This document shows, piece after piece, positions 44,029 to 56,479 of a stretch of 64,000 bases of DNA (its first letter is position 1; every line of letters begins with the position of its first letter). The stretch covers positions 8,046,001 through 8,110,000 of the forward strand of contig OZ038464.1 of assembly GCA_964036295.1 (NCBI GenBank). Direction: 5' to 3'. Source of the DNA: Plumapathes pennacea (Eukaryota; Cnidaria; Anthozoa; Antipatharia; Myriopathidae). A model generated the notes under the pieces. It was not told the origin of the DNA, searched no databases, and worked only from the letters and a program-made list of their open reading frames with translations. A program made the translations under genes and the position numbers.

Positions 44029-44309
44029 CCCAGCTAACAATTTTTCGTTGCAGCAACGTTGTCACAATGTTATGTTATTACGTTGCGACAACATCAAAGT
44101 GTGGACTACCATAAACGTTGTTGTAACGTTGCGATTTACGTTGTGACGGAACGTTCTGAAAACGTTTTCGATGAACATTCTCACAACGTTCAAATTTTGC
44201 GTTGCGACAACATCAAAGTGTGGACTACCATAAACGTTGTAGTAACGTGGCTACTGACTTTGTGACCGAACGTTCAGAGAACGTTTAAACACACTGTTAT
44301 TGGTAAACA

Positions 44310-44950
44310 GTCCACCAACGTTGGAATAATTTTACGTGATCAATTGATGTCCTGAAAACTATGAATATTCTACTTAGATAGTTTTGAATAGTAGCATCGT
44401 ACCAAATTGCTTACAATATTTGAAAAGTATAAACCAAAAGTATTGCGACCATTCATATGATATTTGTGCTTCTTGGTCTGAATATTCCAGCTGAGCATGG
44501 TCTTGAAGAGCAGCATTTCGATTCTTTCCTGCAAAATATATTATTGTAACATGGTTAATCATCACTACAATGTGAACTGTAAACGGTAACTACGTGTATG
44601 TACAGTATATGAAACTGATGAAATAGTAAATCCCTAGTAAATCTTGATAACAATATAATCTTTTCCACATAACAATGAATTAATAAAATATATATACATT
44701 AGTTTGGCTACTTTGGGCATGAGTTAAATGTATGAAGGTCAATACTTTAAAATAATGTTCAGGATGTTATCATTCCAGGAATTTTGTCAGCTTTAATAGT
44801 CAGATTATGTGTAAAAGGTCATTTGCATCTCCATCAAGAATACACAGGATTCATACATCCTTTTTAAACCAAAAGTAAGGACTTTTCTAGGACCTTTCAA
44901 GCAAAGTTTTACATTTTCAAGGACAGTATCATTATACTTGATGGGCAGAG
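44310..44950. other. Interior of 10.2 kb element, no feature
   Basis: AT-rich; no frame or internal copy. Confidence 0.35.
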
Positions 44951-44956
44951 TAAAAT

Positions 44957-45088
<132 letters not shown>

Positions 45089-45089
45089 A

Positions 45090-46030
45090 GGTCTTTTTGT
45101 TTTTGTTTTCACCCGAAAACCACAGCGTAGGTATCATGACAATTGGTAAAAGAAATCCCCCCTCTAGGATTTTGAATTTTGATTGACGTGTAAGCAGAAA
45201 TATTATATTTTGATTGGATAATGTTCACGTGCAAGTGGCGTGGAATCCTTTCTTTTCGGGGCTGAGTTTCAAAGTATGTAACGTGAGATTTTTGTTGACG
45301 TATACTTGCGCTCTTGCGGTTTTTAAGCTCGCCCCACGAAGTGTCAACAATGGACTTCCAAATAAGGAATTTCCAAAGAAGGTTGTCAATTTCCAAATTT
45401 GGGCATGGTCGTGTTACGCAGTACGTTCAAACAGACGTCGAAGCTTCGTGTGGAAGTTGTTTCTGGAATTCATTCTTGTTTGTCATGGTCGTCAAGCATT
45501 CGAAGTTCGTTTCGCCATTGAGCCTGGGTGTTTCTACGAATGCAGGGCACGGCTACAGTGACACTGAAATTACATGGCCATTGTGCTGTGATTGCGAAAA
45601 TATACCGCGATTGAGCGACACTAAAATGAATGAAACGACATGGCTGTATGCTGTGATCATGAAATGCAGACATCGTGCTGTTTTGTAAACAAAGAGCAGC
45701 CGTTAAACGAGGGTGTTTCTACAGCTGTGATTCGTCGCCAGATCGAATGGCAAGGATTGTGTTGCGGAAGAAACATCTGAACGTGAAATGCTTGACGGAC
45801 GGTCGCGTTACCATTTTACGTGAAAGGGTAAGATTAATTGGAAGCTGCTAATGTTCGTCTGTCAGTCGTGTCGTCAAACTGTCACTTTTTGGCCAATGAA
45901 ATGCCTTGAATTTTAACCTCGACCAATTAGAAAGCGGGAAAAGTTATTGACAACATTTCGGTCAAATCGAACAAAATCCAGTTTTCTTGTGTGTTTTTCC
46001 CGCGTCGTCGCTTGCGTTTTGTTATTGTAA
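45090..46030. other. Interior of 10.2 kb element, overlapping open frames
   Basis: Overlapping frames of 115 and 124 codons (45,214-45,561 and 45,314-45,688) have no recognisable motif. I do not call a gene. Confidence 0.3.
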
Positions 46031-46032
46031 AA

Positions 46033-46129
46033 AACAAATTGACGTCAGTTTTTTATGTGCCTGTCCTGTTATGACGCGTTTCATGATCAATAAGAGGACA
46101 GACACATAAAAAACTGACGTCAATTTGTT
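46033..46129. mobile_element. 97-bp palindromic MITE
   Basis: AACAAATTGACGTCAGTTTT at the left pairs exactly with the right end; the arms are ~40 bp with the centre at ATGACGCG. It abuts the start of the Helitron-leader copy. Confidence 0.8.
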
Positions 46130-46132
46130 AAA

Positions 46133-47446
46133 TATCGTAGCTGTGTTTACGAAAATGGAAAACTTGAAACACAACAGCCTCGCGAAGCTCGTCTTCAAAA
46201 GAGAAGGGAACAGGCACGAGCAAGACGGAATCGTGAAACAATCAAACAGCGCCAAGTTCGTCTCGACAAAAGACGAAACTATGACCGAAAGCATCATCAA
46301 CAGAAGCGTGCTGAAGAAACGACTCCGAAAAGGAAACAGCGCATGAATGCCGATCGAAAGCGACATGAAGAGAAGCGGGTAACACAGACAACTCCGCAAA
46401 GAGAACAGCGCTTGAAAGCAAATTGAGACCTTCAGGAGAAAAGGCGGGCCGAAGAGAAAACTCCGCAAAGACAACAGCGCATGAATGCCGACCAAAAGCG
46501 ACATGAACAGAAGCGGGTAACACAGAAAACTCCACAAAAAGAACAGCGCTTAAAAGCAAATCCGGAGCTTCAGACGCCTTTTTGTGTTAAACTCAGATAC
46601 TTATTTAGAAAGGACAAGCAACAAAGGTTAGCTAGTGGAAATCGAACAATCACCGTGACAAATATATTCTATCCCGTATACCTTGTAACTCGATTACTTC
46701 AAGAATATATTAAAATCTGTATGCTGATTATTTTACCTCGAAGTATTGTTTTAATACGCTTCTGTCACCAGTTTCGGCTACCGTATTCGCTCAGAGCAAT
46801 CGGAACTTGGAGTCTTGAATAAGTTAGTCAGATGTCTTATTTTTCTGTAATATGACACACGATGATTGCAGCGATAATCGTTCACAAGCCCTTAGAAGTA
46901 TCACTAGGTCTGAAGCCCGTGTATAATTTGAAGTAAACCGTTCAAGTTTTGCTTTGATTCTGGGAGAAATCATGCTGTTTTGAGTGGGTTCACATACAAA
47001 ACAATTCGAGTTCATTCAATATGCAAGCCTGAGTCTGGTGCATGCAGTCCAGAGTAAAAGCAAATCGCACAGGAAGCCTGTTTAATTGTACTGCCTATGA
47101 ATTCAAAATTGGAAAATCAGTGTTCCTTTTTTCCCGTACTACGACGGCCGACCAACTTCAAACTTTGAGTATTAAATTTTGAGAACGTGCTTGGCAGACT
47201 GTATGAATTAATTTGACGTGCCGACCGTGGGAAATACGTACTTCGTCACGCAATCGATTCTTTTTCAACGCAAAAGTATAACACACACCATTCTTTTTCT
47301 CCTTCCTTTGCGTGTAGCACTTGAATTCGGAGAAAAGATTGAGTCAACATTTCGGTAAAACAAAGGCTACTCTTGTTGGGAGTTAACAAAGTAAAAGTCC
47401 TATCAATGGCAGAGTGAGTGGTATCTGCGATTATCGTATTTCTAAT
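46133..47446 (+). repeat. Helitron-leader repeat, left arm of long inverted repeat
   Basis: This arm pairs with 49,936-51,083 in opposite orientation and matches 62,045-62,910 directly. The first part has coding-type repeats of ~69 bp (CAAAGAGAACAGCGC units). The second part contains a noncoding shared block and then a segment ending at GCGATTATCGTATTTCTA. The left arm has an additional repeat unit relative to the right. Confidence 0.8.
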
Positions 47447-47741
47447 ATTATTTTGTACTGCACTATTTACAGCATCATGACTGCAATCCTGGCTTCGCAC
47501 ACAATTATTTGTCACCAATGGAACAGTAGAAACATAGTGAACCTAAAAGATTCTTCTTTGGAAGTTTCTGGTTTCAACTAGAGTGCTTTCTGCAAAATTT
47601 TGAGCTGATTCTATGATTCTATGATGTTAAATGAATATTGTCTCACTAACTATAAAAGCAAAACAAAATTTTAAATAAAAACCACGTGAACCCTATCGAC
47701 CAACAAGAATGGGCGAGCTTTCAGCGGCAACGCTGCTTTGA

Positions 47742-48000
47742 TTGTTCATTATATTCACTTTCGCATTTTTCTTTGTCCAGCTGGTTAAAAGTAAGCGAAG
47801 GAAAGCAAACATAATCAAACAATACCATTTCGACAAGCTGAAGTGGCTCCCGGCTGGGTTTTTCGGCTTTAACATACGCTCGTCAAACAACCGTGAATTC
47901 ATCAAAACTGCGGTGATAATAGCTGAGAAATTAAACAGGCCGACTGGAAATTTAAAAAGCTTGGTAGAAGAAACGCAGTTTAGAAGACAAAAAACAGGTA
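47742..48000 (+). pseudogene. Repeated exon-like ORF with consensus donor
   Basis: An 86-codon frame with a hydrophobic N-terminus (F-I-I-F-T-F-A-F-F-F-V) and then a basic stretch; it runs into AAACAG|GTAAGT at 48,000. Its last ~30 residues are repeated in diverged form at 59,400-59,470 (plus) and ~58,560-58,650 (minus), so this is a mobile-element exon, not a unique gene. Protein family unknown. Confidence 0.4.
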
Positions 48001-48486
48001 AGTAATGAAGCGCAGGCTAGATTAATCGTGGCCTGTGATTAGAAACAAATGTTCGAAGTCAAACTGTCAAAACAATTATCCATGAAAATGAAATAAGTCA
48101 CGCAATTACTCCCAAACCCAAAATGTAGATTCTCTCATCCTTTTGAAGCAAATGTACAAGTGTTGTAATTATAACTTATAGTTTAATCAAATTCATTTGA
48201 GTAAATCAAAACCCAAGTTCCCCATACTGTATGATATTTTTTCTGGTGAGAAATCGAAAGAGAAAATTGAAGTTGATCACTCTTGGGAGTCTCGCTCGAG
48301 TACAGAGATTGCTTATTCAACAATTCTTGTGGTGCGTGCGGACACTTGAATTACCAAACCAATCCACAAGAAACTTGAATCCCAGCATCTGCCGCGTTTT
48401 CACGCGACAAAAGTTGTTAAGATTGTATTAGCCAAGCTGAGACAAATTTGAATACTGCAAAGTTTCAAGTCCAGGCCCCGTTTCAC

Positions 48487-48617
48487 TCTGAGCACACCAA
48501 ATATTCATACACTTCTTTATAAATCAAAGCAAGTGTTTATACATGGCAAAGTGGTTTGCCGTATAAACGCTTGCTTCAATTTATAAAGAATGTATGAATA
48601 GTTGGTGAGCCCAGGGT
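48487..48617. repeat. Palindromic hairpin, 131 bp
   Basis: TGAGCACACCAAATATTCAT on the left is matched by ATGAATAGTTGGTGAGCCCA on the right; the arms are ~55 bp. Likely another small MITE. Confidence 0.75.
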
Positions 48618-49935
48618 GACTCGAGGAGGAGATTGACTCAAATAAAAAATCAAGGCCAATTACCATTAATATTCGATTCATATATTCAGAAATTTATGAA
48701 CTTTTCAAGCTGCTGTCTACAGTGTAAATGCAAATATATAGTTTCAATGAACTATGCAATTCAAGCACTTGTTAAGAGATAGTAAGCAGCCAAATTCAAG
48801 CCTCTTTTTACAAACCTTGGCACCAATTGAACAGCCAGTCACACACATCATATATAATAACACATCTTTGCCACTTGTTGTATATAATATTGACTGATTT
48901 GTTGTTTACCTTGTATCCAATGTTCTCCCCAGCATTTCTGCAACTTCTCCATTCATGACAGTTTGTGTCGATGCTTTGTGTGACCTCAAACATGCTCCTG
49001 GAAAAAATACATACAATCCAAGTGTTAATAAAGATAAGGACATACAATACGGTGTACATAGCTTACGGGGCCCAGTTGTTCAAAGCATGACTAGGCATCC
49101 CCGGTATATATAAACATTGTTGTATATCACTTCCTGTAACAGTAAATTCATAATGTGCTAGCTGGTATAAACATTCAGTTTTATCATGAAGTTTAATTAT
49201 TCTGACTTTGATCACTGATTTGGCGCCCACAAATTCCTTGTCCACTCTCTTCGCTGCACCATCTTTATTGCAGGGACAACTGCTCCCTGATTTTCGATAT
49301 TAATTACTCTGAGTTTGGTCAGCACACTGTCTGAAAACACAACTAATTTGAATAATTATTTATCTAAATTATTAAAGTCACACTAAAACATTTTTCGTGT
49401 GGGATTTGCTATGAATATTCAGTACACATACATCGGCCACGTAGCCAAAATGTTGACCCTATCATTGCACCTGTGAATATGAATATAAAGGCAGAGAACG
49501 ATATTTTACTATGCCGATCTATATAGATCCAAATTTGTCAAAGCAAGGTGCAGGCGAATCGAAAGGAAAGCAATAGAGTGTAACATGGAGGAGCATGAAA
49601 CGGTCAAATTACGTGATCTATTACAAAACACCGCTGTACTTAGCTTTTGGAACTTGTAGATGTCTTCCTTTGTACATCCAAATCTGTCGATCGAGGACTA
49701 AGCATAATCTTTTAAACTATCGGCAAACTGTTTCACTAGAACCGAATGCTTTTTGCTAAATCACAGTTCAACTGCAAACGCGCGCCACTTCCAGCAGATA
49801 CAACGGTCGTTCTGATTTTAGAATACATAAGCTGATCGAAAGGCTCTCATTGGCTCAAACGTATCAAGTGACAAGTACCCAGGCCCAACCGAGGACTTCC
49901 GCTCGGCAGAAGAACATGCTTTGAGCTTCGTTACT

Positions 49936-51083
49936 AGAAATACGATAATCGCAGATACCCCCTCGCTCTGCCATTGATGGGAATTTTACTTTGGTAACTC
50001 CCAACAAGAGTAGCCTTTGTTTTACCGAAATGTTGACTCAATCTTTTCTTCGAAGTCAAGTGCTACACGCAAAGGAAGGAGAAAAAGAATGGTGTGTGTT
50101 ATACTTTTGCGTTGAAAAAAGAGTCGACTGCGTGACGAAGTCGTATTCCCACGGTCGGCACGTCAAATTAATTCATACAGTCTGCCAAGCACGTCATCAA
50201 AATTTAATACTCAAAGTTTGAAGTTGGTCGGCCGTCGTAGTACGGGAAAAAAAAGGAACACTGATTTTCCAATTTTGAATTAATAGGCAGTACAATTAAA
50301 CAGGCTTCCTGTGCGATTTTTTTTACTCTGGACTGCATGCACCACACTCAGGCATGCATATTTAATAGGCTCGAATTGTTTTTTATGTGGACCCGCTCAA
50401 AACAGACAGCATGATTTCTCCCAGAATCAAAGCAAAACTTGAACAGTTTACTTCAAATTATACACAAGCTTCAGACCTAGTGATACTTCTAAGGGCTTGT
50501 GAACGATTCTCGCTGCAATTACCGCATGTCAGATTACAGCATTTGTTACAGTTTTAGTCTTGAAAGAAAAATTAAGACATCTGACTAAATCATTCAAGAC
50601 TCCAAGTTCCGATTGCTCTGATCAAACTGGCGACAGAAGCGTATTAAAACAATACTTCGAGGGAAAATGATCAGCGTACAGATTTCTAATACACTAGATA
50701 CGGGTAGAACATATTTGTCACGGTGATTGTTCCATTTCCATCTGAGTTTTTAAACTACAAAACAATACAAAACGGCGTCTGAAGTTCCCGATTCGCTTTC
50801 AAGCGCTGTTCTCTTTGTGGAGTCTTTTCTTCGCCTCGCTTGTGTTCATGCCGCTTTCGATCGGCATTCATGCGCTGTTTTCTTTGCGGAGTCGTTTCTT
50901 CGGCACGCTTCTGTTTATCATGCTGTCGTCTTCTCTAGACGTATTTGGCGCTGTTCGATCATTTCACGATTTTGCCTTGCCCGTGCCTGTTCCCTTCTCT
51001 TTTGAAGAAGAGCTTCGCGAGACTGTTATGTTTCAGGTTTTCCAGCTTTCAAATTCATTTTCGTGAACACAGCCACGATGGAC
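49936..51083 (-). repeat. Helitron-leader repeat, right arm of long inverted repeat
   Basis: Reverse complement of 46,133-47,446. Together with the loop this makes a palindrome of ~5 kb. Confidence 0.8.
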
Positions 51084-51315
51084 TGTAGTTGCTTCGTTCA
51101 ATCCAATTTCTCATATTGCGAGTAAAACTACAGGGCCACACGTGATCAATCCGGCCTTTGTTATTGGTTATGCAGCGATGGGAACTGGGGACGAGGTCGT
51201 ACGCCAGACTGACAGACGAACATTAAATTTCGGCGACACGCTTGGAGTCTCCGATAACTGCTGCATTAGCGTTGTGATTATTTCCCTCACTTCGCTCGGG
51301 GATAATGTAGCTGTG
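51084..51315 (-). repeat. Helitron-leader 5' segment
   Basis: It matches 61,800-62,045 inverted and 1475-1600 inverted. It lengthens the right arm beyond what the left arm preserves. Confidence 0.7.
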
Positions 51316-52220
51316 GAATTTTGTCTGTCATTTGTAATCTGCCGTAACTAATGATCCCAAACTACATCGACGGTACGTAGTTGCATCTATTTGGGATGGA
51401 AATCAGAAGAAGAGGTAAGTAAATTTTATCATATGTTCCGATGTTCGGTTAATATAAAATACTATTGAAATGTATGGTTATACACGACTCGCTAATGTCT
51501 CTGATCGAGGTGTCGATATTAAGGTTTTTGTTTGTGGCGTGAATGCACGCAGCCACGAGCATATCTTCTATAATTCGGCACACTCCTTGGGGTACCAAGA
51601 TATTCATCTGCAGGGATAAATTACACACGTCCGCGGTCGATCTTGAGTGTTACTGTATTGTGACTACGGCCGTGTTAACGTCAAGGAAATAATTCAGAAT
51701 TCTTGTAGTTTATGTGTGATTTGGGACTAACACACTGCAGCAACATTAACGCAGACAGCATTTGTAAAAATGACAGATCATTTATAGTTATCGAATTACT
51801 GTTCGGCATTGTTCGATCGACGTTGCGGCTCAGATTAGACAGTCACAGAACTTACAAAAAGGTTTATAGCCACGAAACTTATGGTAGGTCTGTACACTAC
51901 AAACGCATAAGCGAAAAAAAATTAAAAGTTTTGTATAAATTAGGAAGATAACAAATTAACCAATAGCTAGACAAAATTAGCAAAGGTCACCAGGATCAAA
52001 TGTAAACTAAAGTAAATCTTACCTTTATGGAAATATAGAGATTGACGCTTGGCCCGGCTTGACCTGACTTGTGACAGAGGTGTTAACACTGGCAGCTAGT
52101 CCTATAACTACTACTTAAAAGTGATATAAAAAATCATTGAATAATATGGTGCTGTGTTATAACTACAGGAAGTTATGAATGTGCTGCCTTGGATGTTATA
52201 TCCTATGACAAAACATAAAA
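51316..52220. other. Interior of 10.2 kb element, no feature
   Basis: One 79-codon frame at 51,712 without motif. No gene supported. Confidence 0.35.
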
Positions 52221-52224
52221 GAAT

Positions 52225-53108
52225 GAATAATAACTGATGCCTTGTGATGCTGTGTCCTGCTGTGTGCTGCCTTTTCAGTACTGCGTAATGCTATGTGATG
52301 CCTTGTGATACTGTATGCTGCTGTGTAATGCCTTGTGATGCTGTTTGATGCCTTGTCAGTACTGTGTGTTGCTGTGTGATGCCTTGTCAGTACTGTGTGT
52401 TGCTATGTGATGCCTTGTGATACTGTACTATGCTGCTGTGTAATGCCTTGTGATGCTGTGTGATGCCTTGTCAGTACTGCGTAATGCTATGTGATGCCTT
52501 GTGATACTGTATGCTGCTATGTAATACCTTGATATGCTGTTTGATGCCTTGTCAGTACTGTGTGTTGCTGTGTGATGCCTTGTGATACTGTATGCTGCTG
52601 TGTAATGCCTTGTGATACTGTGTGATGCCTTGTCAGTACTGCGTAATGCTGTGATGCCTTTTGATGCTGTATGCTGCTATGTAATGCCTTGTGATGCTGT
52701 GTGATACCTTGTCAGTATTGTGTGATGCTTTGTGATACTTATGCTCCTGTGTAATGCCTTGTGATGCTGTGTGATGCCTTGTCAGTACTGTGTGTTGCTG
52801 TGTGATGCCTTGTGATACTGTATGCTGCGGTGCAAGTGCCTTGTACAGTGCTATGCGATTGATGCCTTATGTTGCTGTGTAATACCTTGTGATGCTGTGT
52901 GATGCCTTGTGATGCTGTGTAATACCTTGTGATGCTATGTGATGCTTTGTTTTGCTATGTGATGCTGTGTGATAGCTTGTGATGCTGTGTGATGCTTTGT
53001 GTTGCTGTGTGATGCCTTGTGATGCTGTGTAATACCTTGTGATGCTGTGTGATGCTTTTTTTTGCTGGGTGATGCTGTGTCATGCCTTGTGAGGCTGTGC
53101 ATTGCTGT
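52225..53108. repeat. 0.9 kb minisatellite of TGATGCCTTG / TGATGCTGTG units
   Basis: Dozens of ~10-bp words (TGTGATGCCT, TGTGATGCTG, TGTAATGCCT) are grouped into higher-order units of roughly 50-120 bp that include CAGTACTGTG. Diverged, so old or under gene conversion. Stop codons occur in every frame I checked. Confidence 0.9.
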
Positions 53109-53640
53109 TGAAATTAACGGATTATAATATACGCCGATAAAACGGCTGTTTCTGGTTTCCTGACCGATGGCTGAATTGAAAAATTCTCAAACTGCTGGTT
53201 CAATCTGCGCTTTGTTCCTGTGCGTGATATTGCATGCACTCCACTCTATAATGTCAATCAAACGTGAGTTAGCCGGAGTCAACTTGTTTTTCTTTTTTCT
53301 CTCTCCAGGCAACCAAATGTGATATATCAACATTTGGTGTATTCTCGCAACTGGGAAACACCGTTCTGAATCCAATTCTCCCAAGGCCCGTGGTTATTGC
53401 TAGTAGACGTTAGTTAATTGATAGTTTTTTAGACGTTGAGCACAGCACATTCAAGTAACGAGATGATGTTCTGCCAAATTCGATCGACATCATAGTGTGT
53501 ATTCACATTGGAGCATAAAATTATTAAAACAACTCATTCTAGTCTGACCCGGTTAATTGTTATTATATGACGTTGCCTGGAGATACAGGAAAACGCAACA
53601 ATTCAATACTCCTAAAAGGAGCCAGTAAGTTTGCTCTCAC
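53109..53640. other. Spacer in 10.2 kb element
   Basis: No gene or repeat recognised. Confidence 0.35.
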
Positions 53641-54060
53641 GCAAGCAACGTTTTCTGGAGGCAACCTTAAAACACTGTTATCTTTCGTAGTAAAAAGAAC
53701 GGCGAAACAACGTTTTTCTTTAGGTAATATATAACGTTGCAGCCTAAAGCTAAAAGAAAGTCAGCAACCAAAGTTTTCTGGAGGTTACTTTAAAACGTTG
53801 TTATCATCCGTAAAAGGAACGTCTGCACAACGTTTTTTATTAGTTAATATATAACGTTGCAGCCTGATGTTAAAAGAACGTCAGCACACAACCTTTTTTT
53901 GGAGGTAACTGTAAAACGTTGTTATCTTTTGTAAAAATAACGTCGGCACAACGTTTTCTGTAGGTAAGCTATAACGTTGTAGCCTAACTTTAAAAGAACG
54001 TCAGTTCGTTTTCTGGAGGTAACTTAAAAACGTTACAACCTTAACGTGTCTACAACGTTT
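53641..54060. repeat. Subterminal ~120-bp tandem repeat with AACGTT
   Basis: About four units marked by TTTTCTGGAGGTAAC and ATATAACGTTGCAGCCT. Confidence 0.85.
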
Positions 54061-54205
54061 ATTAAACGTCAATACCTAACGTTGTCCGAAGGTGGCTAAG
54101 CAACGTTGTGATCTGACGTGACTACAACGTTCTTGAAACGTTAAAAATGACGTAACCAATCCACAACCTTGGTACAACGTTGTATAAACGTTTGTGTTAG
54201 CTGGG

Positions 54206-54970
54206 AGGAAGCTGGTTTCACAAGTGCTGCATGCCCTGCATAATAACGCGTCTGCAGGACACCATGGCATAACCAAAACCCTTGAAGGGGTACGGAAACG
54301 TTTTCACTGGCTTGGTTTGCGTAAAGATATAGAGAATTATGTCAGGAGGTGCGCCGCATGTGCCGAGGTGAACTACCCACAGAAACTGTGAAGAGCCCCA
54401 CTGACTAATGTCAAAGCTGGCCACCCCCTACAGAGAGTAGATTGCTACTATTGAGATATCGTTGGACCAGTACCAAGATCCCGTGCAGGGCATGAGTGGT
54501 TGCTGGTGGTGTCAGATTACTTCACTAAATTTGCACAGGCATTTCCCTAAGGAATACGTCATCAGTGACGCTGGCAAAGAAGGTGATGGATGAGTACGTC
54601 TGCCGCTTTGGATGCTTCGAGAGCTTGCACTCTGATCAAGGCGCTAATGTGGACGGAGAAGTCTTCAGAGGACTCTGTGACCTGATTGAAGCAGCGAAGA
54701 CACGGACAACTCCTTACCACCCTCAAGGGGATGGACAAGTAGAGAGATTAAACAATCGTTAGTCAAGATCTTGTGCAAGTTGGTCTCTGCGCACCATCGA
54801 GACTGGTCTGATTATGTTCCAAAGGCAGTATTCGCCTATAACACTAGCGCCAATGAATCAACTGGGTACACCTCTCATCGCCTCATGTTTGGCAGAGCAG
54901 CTCGTTTACCCATTGATGCTGTGTGGAAACTAGACATCTCACCTGTACCGGGTACCAGTTCTCCATAGTT
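54206..54970 (+). pseudogene. Gypsy-2 integrase core, after insertion
   Basis: It resumes exactly after the AACGTT element. The zinc site H-x3-H...C-x2-C is at 54,233-54,355. The catalytic residues are readable in separate frames: D in H-S-D-Q-G-A-N (~54,635) and E in Q-V-E-R-L-N-N-R (~54,745). Several stops occur between them. Confidence 0.8.
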
Positions 54971-55585
54971 TGTTACACAACAGAAGCAACAAATACCCGA
55001 AACAGAACAGTTGGTGAGAGAAGTCTTGGGCGAGCTCAGCAAAAACAGAAAGACTATTATGACAACAAGTGCCATGGCCAGAAGTTCCACGAGGGAGATC
55101 GTGTCTGGTACCGAAACAGAGCGAGGGGGAGGAGGAAGAAATTCCGCAAGCCATGGTGCAACCCTTGGAGAGTCGTAAAAGTCCTGTCTGAGGTAACATT
55201 CCGGATAGAGGAGGAGAAGAGGAAACCTGGAAAGCGTAGACAAAGGAAAGTGGTGCAATTCAATTATTTGAAACCATGTTATTCCCCACCAGTGGAAGCG
55301 CTCCCTGACGTTCAACCAAGACAGAATGTTCGCACAAGAGTAGCACATCAAGTGCCCAAGGCCCCTGATGCTGCGCAGAAAGCCGAGCTGGAGTGGGTGG
55401 ACTTACCAGCGGGACACAACGCTACAGAGGAACAGCAGCCCGAGGCCGCACCGGAGGACTGGGGAGAAGCAGAGGACAAAGAGGATGTCTCCGTAGTAGA
55501 CAACCGTAGTAGAGGCGGAAGAAGAAAACGCTGCAGTAGTAGACCCAGTCCAGGCACTCGCGAGGCCAAGACGGGAAACGGCTGA
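54923..55585 (+). pseudogene. Gypsy-2 integrase C-terminal tail
   Basis: A 220-codon frame: E-G-D-R-V-W-Y-R-N (usual C-terminal beta-barrel of Gypsy integrase) then P-W-R-V-V-K-V-L and a Pro/Glu-rich end. TGA at 55,583. This is the longest unbroken piece of Gypsy-2. Confidence 0.82.
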
Positions 55586-55692
55586 GCCAGCTTGGCTTAA
55601 AGACTTTGTTAGGACATTCTCATGTTGAACTTCATTTCAATTTAATTGTGGACGCGGACATCCATCCACAGACATTCCAGGGAAGGGGGTGG

Positions 55693-55809
55693 TGTTACGT
55701 GAGGGCCTAGGCCCAGTTAGTAAACGCATGTGTAGAAGTGTGTGTGTTGTTGTCTGAACCGCGTGGTTGAGTTGTCAAGGATAATAAAGCCGTTTTGCGA
55801 GTCGTTACA
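55693..55809 (+). repeat. Gypsy-2 3' LTR
   Basis: 117 bp, TGTTACGTGAGGG...TCGTTACA. It differs from the 5' LTR at about ten positions by eye, so Gypsy-2 is probably older than Gypsy-1. Confidence 0.88.
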
Positions 55810-56090
55810 TGTGCGAATATTAATATTTGATTAGCACAAACCAAGTATCTGGCCGACTCGGTCACCGAAAAGTAAAAGGAATAAAGAACACTATCAATTA
55901 AGGTATTTGCCCTGACTAACTTAAGATTTTCCAAATGACCTAATTTTAGATTCAGTTATTCAAATTCCTCTTTTACCAGCTTCCGTTCCAGTCAGCCACA
56001 ACGTAAATTAATAATTAATTACCTGTTAGCAGACCTCTCTAAAACGGTCAGTTCGCTATCCCCGAAGGTGACTGCTTAGTAGAGGTTTGA
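55810..56090. other. Spacer
   Basis: Flank of Gypsy-2; the repeat-like motif CGGTCAGTTCGCTATCCC has no copy here. Confidence 0.3.
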
Positions 56091-56094
56091 CTGT

Positions 56095-56365
56095 ACTAAC
56101 TGCACATCCATCTCCAGGGATAGTTGCACACCAAACTTGATGGATGGTACTTGCAAGGAAAATGGAGGAATCAATGATTCCTGTCCGTGTTTTTGTTGAA
56201 TGGCTCTTTTCGGATATTGTAAATTATTTCAAATTCATTGAATTTCAAAAAACTGAAGATAGGTCTCAGTCATGTTGGCAAAATGTACTTTGTGCAATTT
56301 TGAGAAATGCTCTAACTTGTCTCTACTGAAACACAACTGCTGAATTCTTTGGACTTGACTATTCT
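56095..56365 (+). pseudogene. PIF/Harbinger transposase C-terminal relic
   Basis: The frame at 56,144-56,329 contains V-R-V-F-V-E-W-L-F-S-D-I-V-N-Y-F-K-F, which fits the third-acid region (V-E-W-x-F-x-D) of Harbinger DDE transposases, followed by A-I-L-R-N-A-L-T-C-L-Y. The stop at 56,327 is followed in frame by more homologous residues. Upstream residues continue past a stop at ~56,140. It could be the relic of an enzyme of the type that mobilised the TTA-flanked MITE at 7101. Confidence 0.7.
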
Positions 56366-56479
56366 TTTGACAACACTGGTTGACTACTTCAGCTAAAAGC
56401 AACAGTATTTTTTGTCATTACATAAGCACCAAAAATAGTCGTATCGAGACTGGGTCGAGCATGGTTTCAACATGGTCGG

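Larger units (their letters stand above)
47447..49935. other. Loop between inverted arms
   Basis: It contains the exon-like frame at 47,742-48,000 and a hairpin at 48,487-48,617. The rest (48,620-49,930) shows no gene. Confidence 0.5.

Noticed and set aside
46022-46559. Minus-strand frames of 171 and 105 codons rich in F-R-S-C
   Set aside because: Antisense of the basic coiled-coil leader; the same antisense frames occur at 50,815 and 61,889-62,446.
52225-53108. CRISPR or coding repeat
   Set aside because: No constant spacer pattern and stops in every frame; it is a minisatellite.
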